Of a stretch of DNA of 64,000 nt, positions 25,672-34,350 are shown one piece after another (position 1 is the stretch's first letter; each line of letters starts with the position of its first letter). The notes under the pieces are model-generated. The model was not told the origin of the DNA. It was given only the letters and a program-made list of their open reading frames with translations, and made no database searches. The stretch comes from Acinetobacter chinensis. Its GTDB lineage: Bacteria; Pseudomonadota; Gammaproteobacteria; Pseudomonadales; Moraxellaceae. The DNA lies in assembly GCF_002165375.2 (NCBI RefSeq), contig NZ_CP032134.1, forward strand, positions 1,736,001 through 1,800,000. Direction: 5' to 3'. A program made the translations under genes and the position numbers.

Positions 25672-26853
25672 TCAATCACGTCGATACATGGTAATCACAC
25701 ACGCACCACCTAAGCCGAGGTTATGCTGTAGGGCAATTCGGGCATTTGCCACCTGACGCTGATCGGCTGTACCACGTAATTGCCATACCAGTTCAGTACA
25801 TTGCGCCAAACCTGTAGCGCCCAAAGGATGCCCTTTTGACAACAAACCACCTGATGGGTTGGTGACGTATTTGCCGCCATAGGTATTGTCTGCATCCCAG
25901 ATGAATTTTTCAGCTTCACCCTCAGGACAAAGTCCCAAAGCTTCGTAAGTGAGTAATTCATTAGCCGTAAAACAGTCATGTAATTCAATTACATCGACAT
26001 CTTCCGCACCAATACCTGCGGCTTCATAGACTTGATTTGCAGCTTGTTTGGTCATGTCATAGCCAACCATTTTGATCATGCTTTGCTCTTCAAAACTTGA
26101 TGCATAATCTGTGGTCATTGACTGCGCTGCGATATAAACAGGATTGGAAATACCGTGTTTTTTGGCAAATTCGTCAGAACATAAAATCACTGCGCCTGCT
26201 CCACAGGTTGGCGGACAGCATTGGAAACGAGTCAATGGATCGAAGACATTGTCAGATGCCATGATTTCATCTAAAGATAAGATCTGACCAAATAAGGCAT
26301 AAGGATTGTTGCTTGCATGTTTACGGGCTTTGACTGCAATCTGTCCAAAAGTTTCTTTTTTCGTGCCGTATTTCCAACGATATTCACGTCCTGCACCACC
26401 AAACATTTGTGCGGCAGGCGGTGCGGAATTGAAGCCTTGTACATTTAACATCACTTGCGCATGTTGTCCCATCGGTGGTTCACGATCATTGAATTTTGCA
26501 CCCAATGCGCCCTTTTCCATCTTCTCAAAACCAAGTGCAAGTACACATTCAGCCAATCCACCTTCAATGGCTTGACGGGCAAGGAATAAAGCACTTGAAC
26601 CTGTAGAGCAGTTATTATTGACATTGACGATCGGCACACCTGTTAAGCCAAGTTCATAGGCTGCTCGTTGTCCGCAGGTAGAGTCGCCATAAACATAACC
26701 TGCAAAAACCTGTTCGATTTCATTGTATTGAATATTGGCATCCTGTAAGGCTTTTTGCCCTGCTTCCTTTGCCATTTCATAATATTCAGCACTCGCACCT
26801 GGCTTGGCGAATTTGGTCATGCCGACACCAATTACATTGACACGTCTTTTCAT
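25672..26853 (-). CDS. SCP-x-type thiolase (acetyl-CoA acyltransferase-like)
   Basis: 393 residues. Nucleophile Cys82 lies in NNNCSTGSSALFLAR and the C-terminal GHPLGATG supplies the His. The sequence resembles the lipid-transfer / SCP-x thiolase branch rather than the FadA branch. These enzymes cleave 3-ketoacyl-CoA in beta-oxidation of branched or steroid side chains. It lies 98 bp after the SDR-MaoC-SCP2 protein on the same strand, which would supply its 3-ketoacyl substrate, so the two probably form one pathway and operon. Confidence 0.87.
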   Translation of the reverse strand: MKRRVNVIGVGMTKFAKPGASAEYYEMAKEAGQKALQDANIQYNEIEQVFAGYVYGDSTCGQRAAYELGLTGVPIVNVNNNCSTGSSALFLARQAIEGGLAECVLALGFEKMEKGALGAKFNDREPPMGQHAQVMLNVQGFNSAPPAAQMFGGAGREYRWKYGTKKETFGQIAVKARKHASNNPYALFGQILSLDEIMASDNVFDPLTRFQCCPPTCGAGAVILCSDEFAKKHGISNPVYIAAQSMTTDYASSFEEQSMIKMVGYDMTKQAANQVYEAAGIGAEDVDVIELHDCFTANELLTYEALGLCPEGEAEKFIWDADNTYGGKYVTNPSGGLLSKGHPLGATGLAQCTELVWQLRGTADQRQVANARIALQHNLGLGGACVITMYRRD

Positions 26854-26951
26854 TTTAATATCCTGATTTGATTTATTTTATATAGCTTCTTTAATCACTC
26901 AGATCATTTAGATTTAACAGGATAAAGAAGCAATTTTCTGTTCAATGTCAA

Positions 26952-29900
26952 TTAAGACAAATTCTGCAAAAACTGCATCTGATGCACCAAACGAATATCA
27001 CCATCCACCACTACATCACCATGCTGATACAAGTCACGAATATCACGCTGATTCGCCACCAACTCCGCCAAATGATGATCAGACAATGTCAAAGTGACAT
27101 CAGCCTTGGCATCACTGCCCTGTTGCACACTGCCATTGGCTAAATTCACCGTCCACGACTCATTCGGTTCAGTAATGTTAAATTGATAAGTATGGTTTGC
27201 ATTACTTTCACCTTTTAAACGATTCTGTAATGCTGTGAAAATTTCAGGCGCTTTCGCCACTTTAGTTGCACTTGTCGGTGCTGCCGCAGCCTGTGTTGTA
27301 TCTTCCGAAGCCACACGTGCATCACGTGCCTGATCAATCAACTTTTTGTCCATATCTTGCAGAACAATCAATTTATTGGATGCCATCACATTGCCACCAA
27401 TTTTTAACTGACCGCTAAAGAACAACTTTTGCACATCTGCCAATGAACCATTAAATACCGTTGGCACATGCTCCTCATCCATTTCAAGGGTCACATCAGG
27501 ATTGGCAACTTCGCCTGCGCCAGCACTGCCTGCACCATTTTTCAGGTCAATAAACCACAAAGACTCAGGATTTTTCAGTTTAAACTGGAATGAAGTTTTG
27601 GTTTTATCAACAATCCCTGCCGTATTTGCAATATGTTGATTGACCACTGTAAAGACATCAGCAAGTGTGATTTCAGTATTCACTGTAGAAGCTGAATCAC
27701 TTGGAGTCGAACTTGTACTCCCTGCATTTGCTAAGCGTTGATTTTTCGCTTCTACAAATAATTTAGAATCAATTTCCTGCAACACGATCAATTTATTGGA
27801 CGCCATGACATTGCCACCAATTTTCAACTGACCGCCAAAGAACAGCTTCTGCACATCTGCCAATGAACTTGTCACCACCGTTTCAAGATGTTCCTCATCC
27901 ATTTCAAGTGTCACATCGGCATTGGTAATCTCACCTTGCTTACACGAACCTGCACCATTTTTCAGATCAAGCGTCCACATTGAATCAGGATTTTTGAGTT
28001 TAAATAAGAATGAAGTCTTGGTTTTATCGACTAATTCAGGATGTTGTGCGACATGTTCAGCAATGACTTTAAACACATCTTTGGCAATCAAGCGATCAGG
28101 TTCATTAGATGCCTGTACCGCCAGAACAGATGCTTGCTCAGTTTTTGCTTTGGCTTTAGGAATTTCTGTATATAATTCAATGGCAGCATTCTTAATCACC
28201 ACTTCATTACGCTCTTTCACCCACGTTTCAAAAATGATTTTGGTATCCGATTCTTTCCACATTTTAGTGACTAAGGTATCGCCCGGATAGACACTCTTGG
28301 CAAAGCGTACTTTGATACTTTTGAAATAACGTCCATCATTATTGCTAAAGGCTTTAATCACATGGCGACCACTAAAACCAAAAGTACATAAGCCATGTAA
28401 AATTGGACGATCAAAACCAAAAGCTTTGGCAAATGCAGGATCAGCATGCAAAGGATTCCAATCGCCTGATAAACGATACAACAGCGTTTGATTCACATCG
28501 GTTTTTTCTTCAATCACCGCATCAGGTTCACGCTCAGGTGCAACATTGATTTCTGTTGAATCACCACGATCACCGCCCCAACCACCTGCGCCTCGGACAA
28601 ATGCCGTCATTTCGTTATAAATCAGTTCTTCACCATTTTCATCTTTAGATGAAATCGCAAAAGTGACCACTGCATTAGGGTCTTTGTCATAAGCATTTTT
28701 TAAGGTAAATATATGCTGTAATTTGGCGTTTGGCGGTAAAGGTCGTTTAATTTCAGTATATTGCTCACCATGTAGTACACGGTCGAAACCATAATTCATG
28801 CCCGGAAGCGTCACGCCTTGCTTTGCCATTTGCAACATGGCATTCATTTGTGGCATCACACCATAAGTTGGAAAGGCTTGAAATTCACTACCCAGTTCAT
28901 AGACATAGGCAAGTTCTGAACTGTCCAATGGATTTTGCGCAGCACCAATTCCCAATGCATAAAGCGACAAATCACGTTCATCATAAGATGATTCGATCTC
29001 AAGCTTGGCTTTGGATGCAACATCTAAGTCAATGAATTCATTACCACCTAAGTTTGGATGGTTAATCCCGTCCAAAATTGGCGTGAATGATTCTGTAGTT
29101 GAATTTGGATGGGTTGATTCTGTGAAATCGGTGATTTTATCCCAATGACGTGCTACATCATCGACATTAAATGGGCGTTTGTTTGGGAACATATAGCCCT
29201 CTGTACGCTCCCAACGCAGTTTGGCAACAAAACCTGCGCCCACTTCAAATAAGCCCTTATTTTCCTTACAGTCTTCATGGGCAAGCCAAGCCACCAATGG
29301 GCTCACCGCTTCAGGCTTTAGCAGAGCCAATAAATCAGGTGGCATCACCGTTTCTGTTAAACGTGACGCTGCTAATGGTGCAATGGTATTGACGAAAATG
29401 TTTTTACTGCGACCTTCTTCTGCCAAACAGTTGGCTAACCCAAGAATGCCCAATTTTGCAGCACAATAATTGGCTTGCCCGAAATTTCCATAAATCCCTG
29501 CTGCCGACGTGGTCATGATAATTCGACCATAACCTTTTTCACGCATGATTGGCCAAGCTGCATGTGAGACACTTTTCGAGCCATTCAAATGCACTCGCAT
29601 AATCAGATCCCAATCCTGCTCAGTCATTTTGGCAAAACTGACATCCCGTAAAATCCCTGCATTGTTAATGACAATATCCACTGCACCAAAATGATCTAAA
29701 GCTGTTTGGACAATAGCTTCACCATTTTCCACTGAGTCATAATTGGCGACTGCTTCACCGCCTGCGGTACGAATTTCTTCCACGACTTTGTCGGCAGCCG
29801 AAGAAGATTGTCCTGAACCATGTGCGCCACCGCCCAAGTCATTCACCACGACTTTACAGCCTCGGGCTGCAAGGGTCAGTGCATGTTGTCGTCCTAAGCC

Positions 29901-29954
29901 ACCACCTGCACCTGTGACAATGGCTACACGTCCATCAAAACGTAATTCTGACAT
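26952..29954 (-). CDS. Multifunctional beta-oxidation protein: SDR, MaoC hydratase and three SCP2 domains
   Basis: 1000 residues, resembling peroxisomal multifunctional enzyme type 2. Residues 5-250 are a short-chain dehydrogenase (TGAGGGLG at 14-21, NNAG at 97-100, Y163 and K167). Residues 290-600 hold a double hot-dog hydratase-2 unit (GDWNPLHADP at 497-506). SCP2 lipid-binding domains follow at 624-735, 764-875 and 902-1000. The first two are close repeats, sharing stretches such as KIGGNVMASNKLIVLQ; the third is divergent. The enzyme hydrates enoyl-CoA and oxidises the 3-hydroxyacyl-CoA, and SCP2 domains bind the acyl chain. The usual eukaryotic protein has one SCP2. The thiolase gene follows directly. 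Confidence 0.9.
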   Translation of the reverse strand: MSELRFDGRVAIVTGAGGGLGRQHALTLAARGCKVVVNDLGGGAHGSGQSSSAADKVVEEIRTAGGEAVANYDSVENGEAIVQTALDHFGAVDIVINNAGILRDVSFAKMTEQDWDLIMRVHLNGSKSVSHAAWPIMREKGYGRIIMTTSAAGIYGNFGQANYCAAKLGILGLANCLAEEGRSKNIFVNTIAPLAASRLTETVMPPDLLALLKPEAVSPLVAWLAHEDCKENKGLFEVGAGFVAKLRWERTEGYMFPNKRPFNVDDVARHWDKITDFTESTHPNSTTESFTPILDGINHPNLGGNEFIDLDVASKAKLEIESSYDERDLSLYALGIGAAQNPLDSSELAYVYELGSEFQAFPTYGVMPQMNAMLQMAKQGVTLPGMNYGFDRVLHGEQYTEIKRPLPPNAKLQHIFTLKNAYDKDPNAVVTFAISSKDENGEELIYNEMTAFVRGAGGWGGDRGDSTEINVAPEREPDAVIEEKTDVNQTLLYRLSGDWNPLHADPAFAKAFGFDRPILHGLCTFGFSGRHVIKAFSNNDGRYFKSIKVRFAKSVYPGDTLVTKMWKESDTKIIFETWVKERNEVVIKNAAIELYTEIPKAKAKTEQASVLAVQASNEPDRLIAKDVFKVIAEHVAQHPELVDKTKTSFLFKLKNPDSMWTLDLKNGAGSCKQGEITNADVTLEMDEEHLETVVTSSLADVQKLFFGGQLKIGGNVMASNKLIVLQEIDSKLFVEAKNQRLANAGSTSSTPSDSASTVNTEITLADVFTVVNQHIANTAGIVDKTKTSFQFKLKNPESLWFIDLKNGAGSAGAGEVANPDVTLEMDEEHVPTVFNGSLADVQKLFFSGQLKIGGNVMASNKLIVLQDMDKKLIDQARDARVASEDTTQAAAAPTSATKVAKAPEIFTALQNRLKGESNANHTYQFNITEPNESWTVNLANGSVQQGSDAKADVTLTLSDHHLAELVANQRDIRDLYQHGDVVVDGDIRLVHQMQFLQNLS

Positions 29955-30478
29955 TTTTATTCCTTTTACTTATCTGTATGCATATAAAAATTGATGTTGA
30001 TGAAAGTAATCAGACGTCCTGTTTTTTTAATACTTTCACTGTAAGCCTGTTTAAAAATAAAAGTGCAGGCACTGGTTTCCATGCATTATCAGGTCATCAT
30101 TGCATGTTCATTTTTCTGATTTATAAAATTTCAGCTCAGTGAAATATGCCGTTAAATTATCCTTATCTGTTTTAAAATCGGATGAATTTTTCGTCAATTG
30201 CAATAAGCGTGATTTATAGGGTGGAGCTGAATTTTTATGCAAATCTGCAGGTGCTCTGATGCAATATTCAAAGTAATATCTGAACTGAATCAAACAGCAT
30301 TAAACTTTTTTAATTTTTGATTATTTTTAGTAATAAAACTTGATCATTCAATATAATTCATAAATTCAGAATTTACGATTTGTGCATATTATTCTGCTTC
30401 TGAGGTTTTTTTAAAGCAGTATAATTCATCAATAGCCTGTAAAAGGCTGATCTCCTTTCTTCTGCACCAGAGTGTGAA
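29955..30478. other. Intergenic region between two divergent genes
   Basis: 524 AT-rich bases that must hold the promoters of the leftward multifunctional gene and the rightward yddG-like gene. No supported gene, operator or hairpin was seen. Confidence 0.5.
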
Positions 30479-31411
30479 ATGTCCAGAAATCTTGCGACCC
30501 TTATTGGCTTCAGTGCTATTTTACAGTGGTCGTCTATAGTTGGGTTATTAAAAAAAGTAAGTTTCGACATTGGTGCAGATCTGGCCGTGACCTTTATGTA
30601 CAGTATCAGTGCTTTGATCTTACTGGTGCTGTTCAAAATCCCCGATCTGAAACTGCTTTCTCGTGGATATCTGATTTTTGCGACTCTGCTTTTTGTCGTG
30701 TATGAGCTGTGTTTTTCCTATGCAATTGCACTGGCGCAGACTGCGCAACAAGCGATTGAAGTCAGTCTGGTCAATTATCTCTGGCCAAGTATGACCATTC
30801 TGTTTCTTATTCTGTTTAAAGAACTGAAATTCAACATACTGGTGCTGTGTGGTCTGGGCATAAGTATGAGTGGAATTGTACTGATTCAAAGCGGGTCAGG
30901 GTCTTTTGAGTGGGGAACAGTCTTACAGAATTTACAAGCCAATCCCGTCAGCTATATGCTGGCATTTGTTGGTGCTGCACTATGGTCTCTGTATTGTGTG
31001 ATCACCAAAAAATACAGTAATGGACACAATCCGATAACCCTGTTTTTTCTGGCAATCACGGCTGTCCTCTGGTTAAAAATGCTGCTGATCGGTGACCTGA
31101 CCCCTCTTGCAAATATGAGTTTCAGTACACTGGGTTATCTGCTTATTTTGTCTACTGTGACTGGACTTGGTTATGCCGTCTGGAATATCGGCATTATTCA
31201 GGGCAACATTACCGTACTGGTCGCTTTGTCTTATTTCAGTCCTATTTTCTCATCCGTCATTTCCATGTTTATTTTACAGACCGCACTGACGGTCAATTTC
31301 TGGCATGGAGCGGTACTGGTCACAGCAGGTTCATTGCTCTGCTGGATTTCAACCAACTGGCAATTGCTGAAGAATAAGTTCTTTTATATGTTTAATGGAA
31401 AAGTACTTTAA
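30479..31411 (+). CDS. yddG: YddG-type aromatic amino-acid / metabolite exporter (DMT superfamily)
   Basis: 310 residues with about ten membrane helices in two EamA repeats. The start MSRNLATLIGFSAILQWSSI and the QAIEVSLVNYLWPSMTILF stretch match the YddG subgroup. YddG exports aromatic amino acids across the inner membrane in enterobacteria. The gene stands alone with a bidirectional terminator behind it. A DAHP synthase and TyrB-like gene lie 20 kb away, not in the same operon. Confidence 0.8.
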   Translation: MSRNLATLIGFSAILQWSSIVGLLKKVSFDIGADLAVTFMYSISALILLVLFKIPDLKLLSRGYLIFATLLFVVYELCFSYAIALAQTAQQAIEVSLVNYLWPSMTILFLILFKELKFNILVLCGLGISMSGIVLIQSGSGSFEWGTVLQNLQANPVSYMLAFVGAALWSLYCVITKKYSNGHNPITLFFLAITAVLWLKMLLIGDLTPLANMSFSTLGYLLILSTVTGLGYAVWNIGIIQGNITVLVALSYFSPIFSSVISMFILQTALTVNFWHGAVLVTAGSLLCWISTNWQLLKNKFFYMFNGKVL

Positions 31412-31424
31412 ATCTCTTTCATTG

Positions 31425-31465
31425 TAAAAAAGCCCTGAGCTTATAAAAAGTTCAGGGCTTTTTTA
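31425..31465. terminator. Bidirectional intrinsic terminator
   Basis: AAAAAAGCCCTGA ... TCAGGGCTTTTTT gives a stem with T-runs on both strands, serving yddG from the left and the convergent gene at 31492 from the right. Confidence 0.88.
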
Positions 31466-31491
31466 ATGATTTAATAGAGCATCAGACAAAC

Positions 31492-31827
31492 TTATTCAGC
31501 TTTCCAGACGTCTTCGTAGTCATCTGAATCAATCATGAAACGATAACCTTCTGCCAGTGCAAGGTATGGAAGTGCATCAGGGAAAACCTCAAAAAGCTCT
31601 TTTACAGTAATGATTTCAAAAAAATCATCCCCTTCTTCAAGTTCTCCACCGTAGATATACCAGGCAACATTGTCCTGTGGATCAAGCGCTTTACGTAGTC
31701 CTACAACAGGTTCTTTGTTCAGTGTATGAACGGCTATGGCAACGAGATCTGTCTCTTTTACTGCATTATAGCTTGAATCAAATTCTTCACAGACAAGTTG
31801 CTGTTCTTCAATTAAATCTTTGTCCAT
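31492..31827 (-). CDS. Imm33/DUF2185-like small protein
   Basis: About 111 residues from ATG 31827, chosen because GGA lies 7 bases upstream; in-frame starts at 31860 and TTG 31887 are also possible. The C-terminal half (GGELEEGDDFFEIITV, PYLALAEGYRFMIDSDDYED, then VW) resembles the DUF2185 / Imm33 immunity family, whose members often end in a similar pattern. Strongly acidic, cytoplasmic. No toxin gene is adjacent, so it may be an orphan immunity gene or a housekeeping relative. Family assignment is from memory of motif shape and is moderate. Confidence 0.5.
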   Translation of the reverse strand: MDKDLIEEQQLVCEEFDSSYNAVKETDLVAIAVHTLNKEPVVGLRKALDPQDNVAWYIYGGELEEGDDFFEIITVKELFEVFPDALPYLALAEGYRFMIDSDDYEDVWKAE

Positions 31828-32021
31828 GTGTATTCCGTATAGCGCTGAAAGTTGTGTCATTCTAAGTGGTTGAGCTGAATTGCTCAAGAATTTATCTCAA
31901 AGCATTTCTCGGTACAGTTTACTGAATAAATGTGATGAGGATATTAAATTTACTGCGTCAGGTCAGACAACATCATTAGAGAGTTTCCGACTTTCAGCCT
32001 TGCAGAATGAAATGTTAATGA

Positions 32022-32975
32022 TTATTTCATTAATATTTCATGGAACATATGTCTGAGCCACTGGTGGCTGGTTTTATGATGACAGGACATATGCCAGTAC
32101 TGTTTAACCGAATAAGTCGGAAATGAAATCGGGGCTTCAAATATTTTCAGATTGCCACGTGACAACAGTACTTCACTCAGATAATAAGGCACAGTGGCAA
32201 TTGCATCAGTATCCTGAACCACCAGTCCTACGCCCAGATAGCTTGGCAGACGCATCAGAATATTGCGCTTCAGCTCAAGGTTTAAAAGCTCATTTTCAAT
32301 GTGGTAATGTCCCATTCCTGCATCAATATCAATATGTGACTCACTTAAATATTCTTCTGCACTGATGCTGTTTCCTGTCAGGCGTGGATGGTCTTTGGAT
32401 GCAATTACGACATAATACTGTTCAAAAAGTTTCTGCTGATAAAAGCCATTTTCAAGATGTGGTAAAAACCCCAGCGCGAGATCAATTTCGCCATTTGCCA
32501 TCTGATAACTGGTTTCAGAGGTAATCGGACGGACATTCAGACGGATATGTGAAGCATATTTTTTCAGATATTGCGTAATTCGGGGCAGAAGAACCAGATG
32601 CGATACATCGGTCATTGCCAGTGTAAACTGCTGCTGTGATGTGGACTGATCAAAATCAATCGTAAAATTATTGATAATTTCAACTTTACTCAGTGCTTCA
32701 CTGACCAGAGGAAACAGTTGTTTGGACAATTCTGTTGGAATCATCTCATTACCGATACGTAAAAACAGCGGGTCGTTATAATGCTGACGGATCTTATTCA
32801 GAATATTACTGACTGTGGGCTGACTCATGGTCAGATGATCTGCGGCAACTGAAACGCTTTTATATTTATAGACGTAAAAAAAGATGCTGAGTAATTTACA
32901 GTCCAGTTCAAACACGAAATTTATTTCCCTTATTTCATTAAAGACAGTGTTTCCATCATCTGCCCTTTTTATCAC
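32022..32975 (-). CDS. LysR-family transcriptional regulator
   Basis: 317 residues as read from 32975, but the first 25 precede the usual LysR N-terminus (LDCKLLSIFFYVYKYKSVSV), so the true start may be an internal GTG just before that. A winged helix (ADHLTMSQPTVSNILNKIRQ) and a substrate-binding domain follow. It is convergent with nothing and next to cysK, which is on the same strand upstream. It does not obviously resemble CysB. Target unknown. Confidence 0.82.
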   Translation of the reverse strand: MIKRADDGNTVFNEIREINFVFELDCKLLSIFFYVYKYKSVSVAADHLTMSQPTVSNILNKIRQHYNDPLFLRIGNEMIPTELSKQLFPLVSEALSKVEIINNFTIDFDQSTSQQQFTLAMTDVSHLVLLPRITQYLKKYASHIRLNVRPITSETSYQMANGEIDLALGFLPHLENGFYQQKLFEQYYVVIASKDHPRLTGNSISAEEYLSESHIDIDAGMGHYHIENELLNLELKRNILMRLPSYLGVGLVVQDTDAIATVPYYLSEVLLSRGNLKIFEAPISFPTYSVKQYWHMSCHHKTSHQWLRHMFHEILMK

Positions 32976-33017
32976 AGTTCCAATGTTTAAAAGTATCTAT
33001 TTATTCTTTTTAACTAT

Positions 33018-33057
33018 AAAAACAGCATTGACTTACTATAAGTAAGTCAATGCTGTT
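33018..33057 (-). terminator. Intrinsic terminator of cysK
   Basis: A 17-bp perfect stem (33021-33037 with 33041-33057, loop of three), followed on the minus strand by TTTTT. It begins 7 bp after the cysK stop. Confidence 0.88.
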
Positions 33058-33063
33058 CAGTAA

Positions 33064-34068
33064 TCAGTCTGCTGAGATATCTTCAAACAGAACAGAGGAT
33101 AAATAACGCTCACCACTGTCAGGTAATATCACAACAATTGTTTTACCAGCATTTTCTGGACGTGCTGCAAGTTCAGCCGCCGCAGCCATCGCTGCACCGC
33201 TGGAAATACCGACCAGTATTCCTTCCTGCACCGCAGTTTTGCGTGCGTAATCAATCGCTGTCTGACTTTGAACTGCTATAACTTCATCAACAAGATCAAG
33301 TGCCAGGTTGCCTGGAATAAAGTTCGCCCCAATCCCCTGGATTTTATGAGGTCCTGGAGTAATGCTTTCACCACGACGGGTCTGACTGATAATGGCAGAC
33401 TCTGCCGGTTCAACTGCAACAGAATATAACGGCTGATTTTTCACCTTTTTAAAATAACGTGAAATACCCGAAATTGTTCCACCAGTACCCACACCTGAAA
33501 CCAGAATATCCACTTTACCGCCCGTTGCATTCCAGATTTCTGGACCCGTAGTCAGTTCATGAATTTCAGGGTTGGCAGGATTTTCAAACTGCTGAGGTAA
33601 ATAATAAGTTTCAGGCTGCTCGGTCACCAGTCGGACCGCTTCATCCACAGCACCTTTCATGCCTTTGGCAGGGTCTGTCAGTACCAGGTTTGCTCCCAGT
33701 GCTTTCAGTACTTTACGACGTTCAATACTCATGCTGGAAGGCATGGTCAGTGTAATGTCATAGCCTTTGGCAGCTGCAACAAAGGCAAGTGCAATACCGG
33801 TATTACCGCTGGTCGGCTCAACAATATGCATGCCTGCCTTTAATAATCCACGTTTTTCAGCGTCTTCCACCAAAGCAGCACCGACACGGCACTTTACTGA
33901 AAAAGCAGGGTTACGGCTTTCAATTTTTGCCAGTACAGTTGCCCCACCCGTGATTACACGGTTAATCCGTACCAGTGGTGTATTACCAATTGCCTCGGCA
34001 TTATTACTGTATACAGCAATGCCTTTATTTTCTGTTGCTGGAAAAGCAGAATCAGTCGTCATAATCAT
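33064..34068 (-). CDS. cysK: Cysteine synthase A
   Basis: 334 residues of the fold-type II PLP family. The PLP lysine is K59 in NPAFSVKCR, and EPTSGNTGIALAF plus GVGTGGTISGISRYFK form the substrate and phosphate loops. It condenses O-acetylserine with sulfide to make cysteine in the cytoplasm. The protein is slightly longer at the N-terminus than typical CysK. Two start codons lie two residues apart. Monocistronic with its own terminator. Confidence 0.92.
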   Translation of the reverse strand: MIMTTDSAFPATENKGIAVYSNNAEAIGNTPLVRINRVITGGATVLAKIESRNPAFSVKCRVGAALVEDAEKRGLLKAGMHIVEPTSGNTGIALAFVAAAKGYDITLTMPSSMSIERRKVLKALGANLVLTDPAKGMKGAVDEAVRLVTEQPETYYLPQQFENPANPEIHELTTGPEIWNATGGKVDILVSGVGTGGTISGISRYFKKVKNQPLYSVAVEPAESAIISQTRRGESITPGPHKIQGIGANFIPGNLALDLVDEVIAVQSQTAIDYARKTAVQEGILVGISSGAAMAAAAELAARPENAGKTIVVILPDSGERYLSSVLFEDISAD

Positions 34069-34350
34069 TCCCTAAAAATATTTTTGATTTTCAGAACTCA
34101 GACATCATACCGTTTAATTAATGATGTAAAAGCATTCTTATACGAATTTCCATTGAAAAATATTTCACAGTTATACTGCTCTAATAAAACAGACGAGTTT
34201 TAAGGGCATTTTTCAGTGAAAGCATTATGAAGTGAATAAAATGTAAGCAATTTTTACAACTTTGATGCAGTATTTAGTCTTACAAAGGTTTGTAATGTAA
34301 CATCGAATTCCTGACAATATCGGCAAATGAGAAAATCACCAGGGGACACA

